A stretch of 64,000 nt of DNA. Source: Puniceicoccales bacterium Verruco_02 (GTDB taxonomy: Bacteria; Verrucomicrobiota; Verrucomicrobiia; Opitutales; Oceanipulchritudinaceae). The DNA is taken from positions 20,138 through 84,137 of the forward strand of contig LVBW01000030.1 in the NCBI GenBank assembly GCA_001604585.1, read 5' to 3'. This document shows, piece after piece, positions 36,132-45,504 of the stretch. Position numbers and translations under genes: made by a program. The notes under the pieces are model-generated. The model searched no databases. It saw nothing but the letters and a program-made list of their open reading frames with translations, and had not been told where the DNA came from. Within the stretch, counting starts at the first letter, position 1; every line of letters begins with the position of its first letter.

Positions 36132-37063
36132 GCGTCGGTAATTGCCCAAAGTCGCCTCGTTGGCCACGGGAAGCCATCGAAAGGCGTCTTGCCCTGCAAA
36201 AGCGCAAGGCAAGGCACGACAAGCATATCGAGCATGGCTCTGCCGCCCGGCTACTCCTACCGATGTTCTGGATACGCACGCTTTTGCGCCTTTCCCGCAT
36301 GGAGGGTGCCGGTCGCAGGAACTTCATGCGCCCCATTGTCCGGCAGAACGCGCTGCGCCTTGCGGAACTTCCTCACGCTTTCGATGGTTTTCGCATCCTG
36401 CACCTTAGCGACCTGCACTTTGATCTGGACCCCGAGTTGTCCGAAGTTGTGCTGCCGCTTTGCCGGGGCCTAGCGTATGACATTTGCGTAGTCAGCGGAG
36501 ACTTTCGCGACAGTCTCCTAGCCGCCGGAGACAGGGGTATTGCCCTTTGCGCGCAGTTCTGCGCCTCGCTGGGAAGACCCGTTTACGCCTGCCTTGGCAA
36601 CCACGACCTAGCGGCCGATGTCGAGCGGCTGGAAGAGGCTGGCGTTCGGGTGCTCGTCAACGAGAGCGAGGCCGTGGAGCTTGGCGGCGAGCGTCTTTAC
36701 ATGGTCGGAGTGGACGATTGCGGTTACTTCAGGACCGATGATTTTGCGGCCGCTTTTGCCGCTGTTCCCGATGGGGCTTGCAGCGTGCTGCTTTGTCATG
36801 ACCCCTCGGGCTGGAGCAAAGCCCTTGAGCGCGGCGCATCGCTGATGCTGTCCGGGCACACGCACGGGGGGCAGATCTGCCTGCCCGGTGGCATGGCACC
36901 CCTGACGCACAGCCCATGCCCGCGCGCACTGGTCGCCGGGCCTTGGAAAATGGGCGCAATGCAGGGCTACACCTCGCGCGGGGTGGGATGCAGCAAGGTG
37001 CCCGCCCGCTTCAACTGCCCGGCAGAGATAGTCCTGCACACGCTGCATTGCGCCGCATTATGA
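36128..37063 (+). CDS. Metallophosphoesterase, YkuE/calcineurin-like
   Basis: Metal-dependent phosphoesterase of 311 residues. The metal motifs are in order: DLHFD, SGDFRD, GNHD and SGHTHGGQ. The ATG at 36128 overlaps the TGA of the kinase gene in ATGA, a sign of coupled translation, so I prefer it over an ATG nine bases upstream. The first 90 residues are basic with a hydrophobic stretch (LLLPMFWIRTLLRLSRM) and may anchor it to the membrane. YkuE-like enzymes act on phosphodiester lipids such as UDP-sugars or lipid A precursors; the coupled sensor suggests stress or envelope control, but the substrate is unknown. Confidence 0.88.
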   Translation: MSVGNCPKSPRWPREAIERRLALQKRKARHDKHIEHGSAARLLLPMFWIRTLLRLSRMEGAGRRNFMRPIVRQNALRLAELPHAFDGFRILHLSDLHFDLDPELSEVVLPLCRGLAYDICVVSGDFRDSLLAAGDRGIALCAQFCASLGRPVYACLGNHDLAADVERLEEAGVRVLVNESEAVELGGERLYMVGVDDCGYFRTDDFAAAFAAVPDGACSVLLCHDPSGWSKALERGASLMLSGHTHGGQICLPGGMAPLTHSPCPRALVAGPWKMGAMQGYTSRGVGCSKVPARFNCPAEIVLHTLHCAAL

Positions 37064-37116
37064 GGATATTTGTGAACGCAGCGGCCCAGATTGCTGTCAG
37101 AGTGTAGTCTCCCCTT

Positions 37117-38016
37117 ATGACAAAGCCCCAAGATTCAGCCTTTACCGCGTTCAAACCCCTACGCCCGGTCTTGTTGCTGCTTGCGCTTGGCTTCGCGCTC
37201 CTACCTGCCCTGTGGGCTGAGGACGCCGCTCCAAAGGATAAAGAAGGCGAGGAGGAACCCAAGGCCCCGGCATACGAGCGCCTGCCGGAGCTGCCCTTCA
37301 GGCCGGGGGAGAAGATATTCTACAAGTTGCGCTGGAGTGTGTTCGAGGTTGGCGACGCAAGCATGGAATTCAGCGGTCCGGTGGATTGGAACGGGCAGAA
37401 GTGCTGGCTTGTCGAACTAAGGGCACAGACCAACGGCTTTGCGGACAAGATATTCAAGGTGCGCGATTACAACGCCGTCTGGGTGGACGAGAGTTTTTCC
37501 CGCCCGGTGCACTACATCAAGAACCAGAAGGAGGGCAGCACGGATCGCGAGGTTGTCGTCACCTTCGACTGGGAAAACAACAAGGCCCAGTACTCCGACC
37601 GGGGCAACAAGCAGGAGCCGATAGATATTCAGCCCGATAGCTGGGATCCGCTGGGCATTACCTACGCCGTGCGCACTCTGAAACTTGACGGGGTCATACA
37701 TCTTTCCATCCCGTCCACGGACGGCAAGAAGAGCACAACCACCGACATTGGTCTCTCAAATGAGGCAGGCGTAAAGATCCCCGCAGGGCGCTTCGACACT
37801 GTGCTCTTGACTCCCGACATCAAGGATCTTGGCGGAGTCTTCAAGAAGTCCAAGAGGGCGGGGATAAAGATCTGGTTCAGCGACGATGAGCGGCATGTGC
37901 CCGTCAAAATGGCCAGCGAGGTGGCCGTGGGCAGCTTCGTGGCCGAGATGGTCAGGATGGAAGGACCGGACAGCGAGGCCTACAATCCGCCGCCAAAGGA
38001 CGGGAAGAAGCGATAG
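37117..38016 (+). CDS. DUF3108-domain exported protein
   Basis: Periplasmic protein of 299 residues with a hydrophobic signal sequence ending near residue 38 (LLPALWAEDAA). From FRPGEKIFYKLRWSVFEVGD on it matches DUF3108 proteins: beta-rich, with a characteristic SWDPLGITYAVRTLKL region. Similar proteins are often annotated as conserved hypothetical in Bacteroidetes and PVC bacteria and may help lipoprotein or envelope maturation. It is on the same strand, 53 bases after the phosphoesterase. No catalytic motif is recognised. Confidence 0.8.
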   Translation: MTKPQDSAFTAFKPLRPVLLLLALGFALLPALWAEDAAPKDKEGEEEPKAPAYERLPELPFRPGEKIFYKLRWSVFEVGDASMEFSGPVDWNGQKCWLVELRAQTNGFADKIFKVRDYNAVWVDESFSRPVHYIKNQKEGSTDREVVVTFDWENNKAQYSDRGNKQEPIDIQPDSWDPLGITYAVRTLKLDGVIHLSIPSTDGKKSTTTDIGLSNEAGVKIPAGRFDTVLLTPDIKDLGGVFKKSKRAGIKIWFSDDERHVPVKMASEVAVGSFVAEMVRMEGPDSEAYNPPPKDGKKR

Positions 38017-38040
38017 GCGACGCCCTCCGAATAGCCATTT

Positions 38041-38907
38041 CTAGTCGAACACCACGGTCTTGTTGGCGAAGGTCAGGATGCGGTGCTCCAAGTGCCAGCG
38101 CACGGCCTGCGCGAAGACGCTCTTTTCCAAGTCGCGACCCTTGCGCATGAGGTCTTTCACACCGTGTCGGTGGTTCACCGGGGCCACGTCCTGCTGGATT
38201 ATCGGGCCTTCGTCCAAGTGGGCCGTTGCGTAGTGCGCAGTGGCGCCGATTAGCTTTACGCCCCGCTTGTAGGCCTGCTCGTAGGGGCGGGCACCGGCGA
38301 ATGCGGGCAGGAAGGAGTGGTGGATGTTGATGACAGGGCAGCCGCAGTTCTCGATAAACTCGTCGGAGAGCACCTGCATGTAGCGCGCCATGACTATTAG
38401 CTCCACGCCCGCCTCGCGGCAGAGGGCTATTTGCGCAGCCTCGGCCTCGGCCTTGTTGTCCTTGCTTACAGGAATGTAGTGAAAGGGCACTGCGTAGCCT
38501 TCCGAGGCGGCTTGCATGTCCGGGTGGTTCGACACTGTGAGGACTATGTCGCAGGGCAGCTCCCCTGCCTTCCAGCGCAGCATAAGGTCGTGAAAGCAGT
38601 GCTCGATTTTTGAGACAAACACGGCCAGCTTCGGGCGCGAGTCACTGCGCTGCACGCTCACTGCCATGCTCAGCTCCTCGTGGGCGAGGCGACGGAACAG
38701 CTCCGCCTCCTTGTCGAGGTTGTCGCCTGCGGGCACCCATTCCACGCGCTGGAAGAAGATGTTCGAGTCCGCATCGCGGTGCTGGTCGGCGTGCAGGATG
38801 TTGCCTCCTCTTCCGAATATCCAACCCGCTGTGCGGGCTACAAGGCCGGGCCGGTCCGGGCCGTGGAGAAGGGCAATGAGGCTGACAGGAGAGGCGTCGC
38901 TATGCAT
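38041..38907 (-). CDS. purU: Formyltetrahydrofolate deformylase
   Basis: Hydrolyses 10-formyl-THF to formate and THF, balancing one-carbon units and supplying formate to purine synthesis. The protein is 288 residues: an N-terminal ACT domain (LIALLHGPDRPGLVARTAG) and a C-terminal formyltransferase fold. The catalytic triad lies in NIHHSFLPAFAGARPYEQA and HLDEGPIIQQDV. I chose the ATG at 38907 because the ACT domain begins just after it; the open frame further upstream is not conserved. It is convergent with the DUF3108 gene, 24 bases away. Confidence 0.95.
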   Translation of the reverse strand: MHSDASPVSLIALLHGPDRPGLVARTAGWIFGRGGNILHADQHRDADSNIFFQRVEWVPAGDNLDKEAELFRRLAHEELSMAVSVQRSDSRPKLAVFVSKIEHCFHDLMLRWKAGELPCDIVLTVSNHPDMQAASEGYAVPFHYIPVSKDNKAEAEAAQIALCREAGVELIVMARYMQVLSDEFIENCGCPVINIHHSFLPAFAGARPYEQAYKRGVKLIGATAHYATAHLDEGPIIQQDVAPVNHRHGVKDLMRKGRDLEKSVFAQAVRWHLEHRILTFANKTVVFD

Positions 38908-39013
38908 ACAGGGCGTGGATAATGCATCAAGAGGCGGCGGAACGCGAGTGAGAAGAGCTGTCTTGCAACATAACGCTTCCGCTTTTGCCTTCGCGCTGGC
39001 ATGATTGCACCCC

Positions 39014-40702
39014 GTGCCGACCGACAACCCATTCCCCGAGTATTCCGCCCAAGTCGCGGGTAGTGCGCAGACCTCTGCCGAGTCCACCCCGCGCTGGTGT
39101 TGGCTATTGCTCATCGTGATTGCCTTTGCCACGCTCTTGCCGGGGGCCAATGTCATGCCTCTGTTGGACCGCGACGAGCCGCGTTTTTCCCGCGCAACGG
39201 TGGAGATGGAGCAGCGAGGTACCTGGGTTGTTCCGTACTTCAACGACGAATACCGCTTCGACAAGCCACCGCTTACCTACTGGTGGATGCGGGTTAATTA
39301 TGCCATTTTCGGCCACAACGAGCTGGGTGCGCGTATGCATTCCATCGTTTCGAGCGCGCTTGTGGCATTGCTCATATTGGCCGTCGGGCGGGACATGTTC
39401 GGCTGGCGCGTCGGCTTCTGGGCGGCCTTTGCATGGCTTACGCTGTTCCAAGTCTGGCAACACGGGCGCTTGGCTGTGGCGGATATGCCGATGGTGCTCT
39501 TTCTGGCGCTTGCACACTGGGCGCTTTGGAGGATGCTCGCTTGCGAGAGTCCCCGGCGCTGGGGTGTCTGGTTCTGGACACTGTGGCTTTCGCTCTCTTT
39601 GGGGTTTCTTGCCAAGGGGCCGCTGGTGTTTTTTGGCGCTGGCTTCACGCTGCTTCTTGTAAGGTTCGTATTCTGGCGCAAACCTTTGGACTGGGCACGT
39701 TTGCAGCTTGTCCCGGGTGCGGCTATCTGCCTTGTGCCGATAGCCATGTGGGGTCTGCCCGCGTTGGAGCAGACCGGGGGCCTCTTCTGGCAGCAGGGCA
39801 TGGGGAAGCATGTGGTGGATAGGGGTCTTGGTGCCTTTAACGACAGGATGACAATCCCGGTTCTCTACTACCTTGTAACGGCACTTGTAAGCCTCTTTCC
39901 TTGGCTTGGGCGGCTGGGGTCTTTGTGGGCCAGTGCGCGCGAGGGGCGGACGGATCTGCGCTTTGCGTTCCTGCTTTCTTGGGCGCTTGGGCCGTATCTT
40001 ATTTTTGCGTTTTATGCCACGCAGCTTCCTCATTACGTATTGCCGGGCTTTCCTGCCTTGATGTTGCTTTTCTTTGCCCGTCCGGGAATGGCTCCGCGCT
40101 GGTCGCGCCGTTTTTTCGCGGGCTATCATGCACTGTGGGGCCTGCTGATTATCTTCCTTGCGGGCTGGCTCCTCCTGGGGCCTGTGCGGGTGGAGGTTAA
40201 GCCCATGATGCTCGGCCTTTGCGCCCTCTTGATGGGGCTGCAATTTGTGGCGCTTAACTTCGAGTCCCGCCGCGCCTCGCGCATTGGGATGGGTGTTGCG
40301 ATGATTTCCCTTGGCTCGGTGCTTGCCGGGCTGGGCCTGCAAAGGGTGGCTCTTTCCCCAATTGTGGCGGACTATGCCGAAGGTGTGGATGGCAGGCTCG
40401 CTGCTCTTGGATACACCGAGCCTAGCCTTGTCTATTACGCCGGGCGTAGCTGGGACATGTATGCATCCTCTGCCCAAGGCGTGGACGAGGCCTTGGAGAG
40501 TGGGGCGGCTATGATCGTAGTCTTTCGCAGGCAGCTCTCGACCAACACTCTGCTGGGCTTCGACAAGAAGGAGCCGCAGGATAGCGACTATTCCGAGTAT
40601 GCGCTCAAGCTGCTGGACTGCGGGTATGTGCGTAGCCGCGTCGAGGGCCTGAACATAGCCCGTTTCAGTTGGGCAACTCTTGATATATACACCCGGCCTT
40701 GA
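39014..40702 (+). CDS. ArnT/PMT-type membrane glycosyltransferase (GT39/GT83)
   Basis: Polytopic inner-membrane enzyme, about 562 residues with many hydrophobic helices, that transfers a sugar from a polyprenyl-phosphate donor. The first periplasmic loop contains LLDRDEPRFSRATVEMEQRG and YRFDKPPLTYWWM, the hallmark of the ArnT/PMT family with the catalytic DE. I took the GTG at 39014; a TTG three codons upstream is also possible. In this context it may modify lipid A, an O-antigen or protein. The lack of arn genes leaves the donor sugar unknown. It is divergent from purU with about 100 bases between. Confidence 0.88.
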   Translation: MPTDNPFPEYSAQVAGSAQTSAESTPRWCWLLLIVIAFATLLPGANVMPLLDRDEPRFSRATVEMEQRGTWVVPYFNDEYRFDKPPLTYWWMRVNYAIFGHNELGARMHSIVSSALVALLILAVGRDMFGWRVGFWAAFAWLTLFQVWQHGRLAVADMPMVLFLALAHWALWRMLACESPRRWGVWFWTLWLSLSLGFLAKGPLVFFGAGFTLLLVRFVFWRKPLDWARLQLVPGAAICLVPIAMWGLPALEQTGGLFWQQGMGKHVVDRGLGAFNDRMTIPVLYYLVTALVSLFPWLGRLGSLWASAREGRTDLRFAFLLSWALGPYLIFAFYATQLPHYVLPGFPALMLLFFARPGMAPRWSRRFFAGYHALWGLLIIFLAGWLLLGPVRVEVKPMMLGLCALLMGLQFVALNFESRRASRIGMGVAMISLGSVLAGLGLQRVALSPIVADYAEGVDGRLAALGYTEPSLVYYAGRSWDMYASSAQGVDEALESGAAMIVVFRRQLSTNTLLGFDKKEPQDSDYSEYALKLLDCGYVRSRVEGLNIARFSWATLDIYTRP

Positions 40703-40917
40703 GCGTCTCTCCGTCGCGGTGCAAAGATGTAGGGCCGAAATGCCCACAACGGGCGCAAGACCGGGGGATTATCCTTTCATTTTGGGCTTTATCTGTCCGA
40801 GTCCTTGCCCGATACTCTCTTGTGTACTCACCGAGGCCACAGACTGCCCCCTCTGTGCCAGGCTGTAACATTCATTAACCTTACGCTTTTCACCATATCC
40901 AGACCGGAGTTCATACC

Positions 40918-41415
40918 ATGGCAAGAAGTGACATTGATTCGGGCAAGAACAAGACCAAGTTCGAGGCGGGCAAGTTTCTAACTTTCAAGCTCGGGGAGGA
41001 ATCCTACGGGGTCGCGGTCCTGAAGATCCGCGAGATTATCCGTATGCAGAAAATTACCCCCGTGCCCCAGATGCCCCACTACGTGAAGGGCGTCATAAAC
41101 CTGCGTGGCAAGGTGATTCCTGTCATCGACATGCGCCTTAAGTTCGGCATCGGCGAGGACAACGTCACAGAGCGCACCTGCATTGTCGTAGTGCAAATCG
41201 AGGCTCGCGAGGGCATCGCTACTTCCGTCGGCCTCATCGTGGATGCCGTGGAAGAGGTCATGAACATCGTGGAGGACGAAGTGGAGGAGACTCCCGACCT
41301 CGGCGGCCAGTTCGACGGCGAGTACATCCTGGGCATCGCCAAGATCAAGGGCGAGGTCAAGACCCTGCTCGACATTGATCAGGTCATAATGGCCGAAGGT
41401 CTGCGCATCCGCTAG
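40918..41415 (+). CDS. cheW: Chemotaxis coupling protein CheW (orphan)
   Basis: CheW scaffold of 165 residues linking receptors to CheA in signal arrays. The SH3-like domain shows FLTFKLGEESYGVAVLKIRE, PHYVKGVINLRGKVIPVIDM and the closing IAKIKGEVKTLLDIDQV. An N-terminal charged tail of about 15 residues precedes it. No cheA, receptor or flagellar gene is in this window, so it is an orphan here; its partners should be elsewhere. The 215-base gap upstream contains no recognisable gene. A strong hairpin follows. Confidence 0.93.
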   Translation: MARSDIDSGKNKTKFEAGKFLTFKLGEESYGVAVLKIREIIRMQKITPVPQMPHYVKGVINLRGKVIPVIDMRLKFGIGEDNVTERTCIVVVQIEAREGIATSVGLIVDAVEEVMNIVEDEVEETPDLGGQFDGEYILGIAKIKGEVKTLLDIDQVIMAEGLRIR

Positions 41416-41471
41416 TGCATCCTCTCGCGCAGTATCTTGCGCAAGGCAGGCGTGTGTCTATACGCCTTCAT

Positions 41472-41513
41472 GAAAAGGCCCGGCGTTCTCGATGAAGAAC
41501 GTCGGGCCTTTTC
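41472..41513. terminator. Bidirectional terminator between cheW and trpB2
   Basis: A very long stem: GAAAAGGCCCGGCGTTCT at 41472-41489 pairs with AGAACGTCGGGCCTTTTC at 41496-41513 with one wobble, giving A/T tails on both sides. It lies between convergent genes and should end both cheW and the TrpB-like transcript. Confidence 0.9.
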
Positions 41514-41530
41514 GTAGGTCAATAGGAGGC

Positions 41531-42892
41531 CTAGTGATTCACCGGGGGCAGGCCGGCAAGGGCCATGGCGATCTCCGCCTCCGGGTAGGCGTAGTTTTTC
41601 AGCTTGCCTGCATGGTAGTCGATGTAGGCTTGCATGTCGAAGTGGCCGTGGCCGGAGAGGTTGAAGAGGATCGTCTCGCTCTTGCCCTCCTCCTTGCAGC
41701 GCAGGGCTTCCTTGACAGCTCCGGCTATGGCATGGGTGGACTCCGGCGCGGGCATGATGCCCTCGGCCTTGGCAAACTGCACACCGGCGGCAAAGGTCTC
41801 CAATTGGTGGAAGGATATGGACTCCATAAGGCCCAGATCCTGCACATGGCTGACCATGGGGCTCATGCCGTGGTAGCGTAGGCCGCCAGCGTGGAAGCCG
41901 GGGGGTACAAAGGTGCTTCCAAGGGTGAACATCTTCATCAGCGGGGTGAAGTGCGAGGTGTCGCCAAAGTCGTAAGCGTGGCGCCCCTTGGTAAGAGTCG
42001 GGCAGGCAGCGGGTTCCACACCCACGGCGCGCACCTTTTCCTTGCCCTGAAGCATACGGCCGATGAAGGGGAAGGCGATACCGGCAAAGTTCGACCCACC
42101 GCCGCAGCAGCCAACGACCACATCCGGGTACACGTCGGCAAGCTCCATCTGCGTGATGCATTCAAGGCCGATGACCGTCTGATGCAGGGCGACGTGGTTG
42201 AGCACGCTGCCAAGGCAGTACTTGGTGTCCTCGTTCTTGACGGCCACCTCCACCGCTTCGGATATGGCCATTCCGAGCGAGCCTGTGCTGTCGGGGTTGC
42301 TCTCCAGCAGGGCGCGTCCGGCGTCGGTGGTGTCCGAGGGGCTGGGAATCACGTTCGCGCCAAAGGTTTCCATGAGCGCGCGGCGGTAGGGCTTCTGGTT
42401 GTAGGAGACCTTCACCATGTAAACGAGGCACTCCAGCCCGAACTGGCTGCAAGCCATCGAAAGGGCGCTTCCCCACTGACCGGCACCGGTCTCGGTGGAG
42501 ATTTTCTTTACGCCCTGAATCATGTTGTAGTAAGCCTGCGGGATGGCGCTGTTGGTCTTGTGCGATCCGCTGGGGCTGACGCCCTCGTACTTGTAGAAAA
42601 TCTTGGCCGGGGTGTCCAGAGCCTGCTCCAGACGGCGCGCGCGGTAGAGTGGGGTGCAGCGCCACTGGGCGAATATCTGGCGCACCTCTTCGGGGATCTC
42701 GATCCAGCGTTCGGTCGAGAATTCTTGCTTAATCAGCTCGCGCCCGAAAAGGGGTTCGAGCATGTCGGGCGTAATGGGCTGACCGGTGCCCGGATGCACC
42801 ATCGGGGGCAGGGGCGTCGGAAAGTCGGCCTGAAGGTTGTACCACGCATGGGGTATATGCGTATCGGGGAGCAGATATTTGACTGGTTTCAC
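41531..42892 (-). CDS. Tryptophan synthase beta subunit-like protein (TrpB2)
   Basis: PLP enzyme of 453 residues condensing indole and serine. The start GTG at 42892 gives MKPVKYLLPDTHIPHAWYN, the conserved beginning of TrpB2 proteins. The PLP lysine is in SPSGSHKTNSA. The TrpB2-type substrate region PAPESTHAIAGAVKEAL is present. TrpB2 is longer than TrpB1 (about 400) and often stands apart from trpA, as here; it may salvage indole or work independently of the alpha subunit. No trpA is present in the window. Confidence 0.92.
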   Translation of the reverse strand: MKPVKYLLPDTHIPHAWYNLQADFPTPLPPMVHPGTGQPITPDMLEPLFGRELIKQEFSTERWIEIPEEVRQIFAQWRCTPLYRARRLEQALDTPAKIFYKYEGVSPSGSHKTNSAIPQAYYNMIQGVKKISTETGAGQWGSALSMACSQFGLECLVYMVKVSYNQKPYRRALMETFGANVIPSPSDTTDAGRALLESNPDSTGSLGMAISEAVEVAVKNEDTKYCLGSVLNHVALHQTVIGLECITQMELADVYPDVVVGCCGGGSNFAGIAFPFIGRMLQGKEKVRAVGVEPAACPTLTKGRHAYDFGDTSHFTPLMKMFTLGSTFVPPGFHAGGLRYHGMSPMVSHVQDLGLMESISFHQLETFAAGVQFAKAEGIMPAPESTHAIAGAVKEALRCKEEGKSETILFNLSGHGHFDMQAYIDYHAGKLKNYAYPEAEIAMALAGLPPVNH

Positions 42893-43049
42893 AGGGACAT
42901 AATCTGTGTCCCTGCGAGCCGCAGAAGTCAAGGGTGGGCTGGGGCGATGAAACGACAGATGGGGGCGGCGGAAGTCGATTGCATACTTTGCAATGCATAA
43001 TTGGCAAACGCGTTTGCCGTGTTTACAATGCCAGTCACATCGAAGCCCC

Positions 43050-44270
43050 ATGCCGCCGCGCAAATCCAGTCCCCTTGACAATGTCCTTGGCCGCCTTGAC
43101 GATCTGGACCAGCAGAACCTGGCCATACTCGTGCAGAGGCTTGCGCGGGAGCGGCGCCTCTTGGAGACTGTGTTCAACACCATCCGCGAGGGCATACTCG
43201 TCATCGGGCGCGAAGGCGTCATCGACTATGCCAATTCTGCGGCGGCAGAGATGCTGGGCTTCATGCAAAAGGAAGTGGGCCGCGCCGTTCTCTGGAAGAG
43301 AGTCCCGGAGCTTGCCCGCACTCTGCACCTTGCAGACGACGGGGGCCTGCGAGAGCTGTCCGGCATATCGCGAGAGGTGGAGATTAGTTACCCCGCTGCG
43401 CGTGTGTTGCACGTGTACATAGTCCCTTTGAACATAGAGGATCCCATGCCCGGTGCTGGCGAGGGCACAGAGCTGCGCCACGCCGTGATCCTTTCCGACA
43501 TTACCGAGGAGAAGGAGAGCGCCAGGCAGATAATCGAGAGCGAGAAGGTGCAGAGCATCATAGACCTCTCCGCCGGGGTGGCGCACGAGCTGGGCAATCC
43601 GCTCAACTCCATCACCATACACCTGCAACTGGCCCGCAGGCAGATGCAGCGCATGGAGAAGGGTTCGCGCAGGGACAAGGTGGAGCGCGCCCTGTCGGTC
43701 TGTGCGGACGAGGTCACGCGCCTCGACGGCATAATCAAGCACTTTCTGGAAGCTGTGCGCCCAGTGGAACCGGACTTTGCCGATCTGGACTTGATAAGCG
43801 TGCTCGACGAGTCTTTGGAGTTTCTCGGGCAGGAGCTGGCCGACTGTGGCCTTACAATCGACGTGGAGCTGGACAGTGTGGTGCCCATTGTGATGGGCGA
43901 CAGAGGGCAGGTTAAGCAGGTCTTTTACAACATCATAAAAAATGCCCGCGACGCCACTCCCACGGGGGGCATAATCCGCATCCGCACAAGCAGCGACGAC
44001 CAGTTCGTGTACGTGCAGATCGGCGACAACGGGCAGGGCATAGACCAGAACGACATGCCGAAGATATTCCGCCCCTACTTTACGACCAAGAAGGGCGGCA
44101 ACGGTCTTGGCATGATGGTGGTCCAGCGCATCATGCGTGCTCACGGCGGCCGCATCGGCATAGACAGCCGCAAGGGCAAGGGCACGGTTGTGACACTGCA
44201 ATTCCCCCAGAAGCAGCGCCGCGTGAGGATGCTGGGCGCGGGGGTCGATGCAGAGGCTCCTGCTCTGTGA
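43050..44270 (+). CDS. PAS-domain sensor histidine kinase
   Basis: Cytoplasmic two-component sensor of 406 residues. A coiled region (about 15-40) precedes a PAS domain (about 40-150). The HisKA H-box is GVAHELGNPLNSITIHLQLA, His179. The ATPase domain shows FYNIIKNARDATPTGG, GDNGQGIDQNDM and FTTKKGGNGLGMMVV, so it should be active. No membrane helix, so it senses a cytoplasmic signal. It is orphaned, with no adjacent response regulator. The ATG at 43050 is supported by a conserved segment after it. It ends seven bases before the convergent GH5 gene. Confidence 0.9.
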   Translation: MPPRKSSPLDNVLGRLDDLDQQNLAILVQRLARERRLLETVFNTIREGILVIGREGVIDYANSAAAEMLGFMQKEVGRAVLWKRVPELARTLHLADDGGLRELSGISREVEISYPAARVLHVYIVPLNIEDPMPGAGEGTELRHAVILSDITEEKESARQIIESEKVQSIIDLSAGVAHELGNPLNSITIHLQLARRQMQRMEKGSRRDKVERALSVCADEVTRLDGIIKHFLEAVRPVEPDFADLDLISVLDESLEFLGQELADCGLTIDVELDSVVPIVMGDRGQVKQVFYNIIKNARDATPTGGIIRIRTSSDDQFVYVQIGDNGQGIDQNDMPKIFRPYFTTKKGGNGLGMMVVQRIMRAHGGRIGIDSRKGKGTVVTLQFPQKQRRVRMLGAGVDAEAPAL

Positions 44271-44277
44271 TGGCGAG

Positions 44278-45504
44278 CTACCTAGCCTCGGCAAGGCAGT
44301 GCTGCACGACGCGGAAGCTTCTTTCGACTCCGCCGCCGCGCACCCATATCGTGGCCATGCGGCTTACCGGGCCGTCATTTGCCGCCACCTCGAAATTCAC
44401 CTGCCCGGTGCCCCATCCGCTCAAGGGGGCCAGTCCGCGCAGCCAGTCCGCGCCCTCGCACTCCACTCTCCATGAGGCGTTGCCGTGTATGGCGAAGGTG
44501 TAGGCCGATGCGTCCGGCCCCATCACTATGTCGCCATGTACGGACAAGTTCATGTGCGTTGCTTCGTCGCGCCCGATGCGGGCGTAAACGCTCGGGAAAT
44601 AGGTGCTCGGGTAATAGGCGGAGGGGCTGTGCTGGTCGTTCCAACTAGGACAAACCATGTTCATGCCCTCGCCGTCGCCGTTCCATGCCCATGCAATGAC
44701 TGTCCAGCCAAGCTCGCGAGCCTTGTCCGTCAGCGCGGCCCAGTCGGCGCCGCCTTCGCGCATTCCGCCAAACTCGCCCACGATGATGGGCCTGTCCACT
44801 TTGGCGAACAGCTCAAGGTCCAGCGGCTTCATCCAGCGGCGCGGCCCATGTTTTACATAGGCGCTACTGTATATGTGGACAGAAAAGACGATGTCGCGGT
44901 CTTCGATTTGGGCTGAGGCTTCGGCGGCTGTGTATGTTTCCTGCCCCCAGCCGGGTATGTCTATGATTAACGGCCCCTTGTACACCTCGCGCACTATGGC
45001 AATGGCCTTGTTGTAGGCGCTGGCATACTGCTCCGGGGTAATGTCGTGGTCTCCCCACTCGTTCATCAGGTTGACGGTGAATGGACCGGCTTTGGAAAGT
45101 TCGGCATAATGGGCCTTCCACCAGCGGGCGGCGGCCAGCAGGGCCTCGGGGTCGGGCGAGCCGTTGTGTTCGTAGCGGTGGTAGGTGGCGATTACGTTGT
45201 AGCCGTTCTGGTTCGCCTCTTGTATCCAGCGTTGCATCGTCTCGATGCGCACTTTTTGCTCCGGGGGCAGCTCTATGCGCACGGTGCCGATTTTGTCGAA
45301 GCGGCGCATCAGCTCCCAGCCTATCGGAATGTTGCCCTTGTCGGCGCTGTTGAAGTAGCCGGCCTGTATGTTCACCCCGTCTGGCCAGCCAAGAGTCTGC
45401 GCCCGGGCACAGACGGTGCCCAGCAGGACATACGCCAGAAGGCAGCCCGCTCTTGATAAAGCGATGCGCAAGTTGCGCCCGTGAGTGTGCTGCGATGTGG
45501 CCAT
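44278..45504 (-). CDS. Secreted glycoside hydrolase family 5 with C-terminal BACON-like domain
   Basis: Exported beta-glycanase of 408 residues; the signal peptide ends near residue 35 (LLGTVCARAQT). The (beta/alpha)8 barrel has its acid/base Glu149 in NLMNEWGDHD and nucleophile Glu244 in IIVGEFGG. The final 60 or so residues (WRVECEGADWLRGLAPLSGW onward) resemble a BACON domain, common in gut Bacteroidetes and PVC hydrolases for mucin or carbohydrate binding. The ATG at 45504 is chosen because it precedes the signal peptide; the frame extends further upstream. Likely cellulase, mannanase or related; the exact substrate is unknown. Confidence 0.88.
   Translation of the reverse strand: MATSQHTHGRNLRIALSRAGCLLAYVLLGTVCARAQTLGWPDGVNIQAGYFNSADKGNIPIGWELMRRFDKIGTVRIELPPEQKVRIETMQRWIQEANQNGYNVIATYHRYEHNGSPDPEALLAAARWWKAHYAELSKAGPFTVNLMNEWGDHDITPEQYASAYNKAIAIVREVYKGPLIIDIPGWGQETYTAAEASAQIEDRDIVFSVHIYSSAYVKHGPRRWMKPLDLELFAKVDRPIIVGEFGGMREGGADWAALTDKARELGWTVIAWAWNGDGEGMNMVCPSWNDQHSPSAYYPSTYFPSVYARIGRDEATHMNLSVHGDIVMGPDASAYTFAIHGNASWRVECEGADWLRGLAPLSGWGTGQVNFEVAANDGPVSRMATIWVRGGGVERSFRVVQHCLAEAR

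Noticed and set aside
39104-40747. Long antisense frame opposite the ArnT-like gene
   Set aside because: The sense frame has a clear family match; the antisense translation is rich in Arg, Pro and His with no domain.
43035-44294. Antisense frame opposite the PAS histidine kinase
   Set aside because: The sense protein has H, N and G boxes; the antisense one has no motif.
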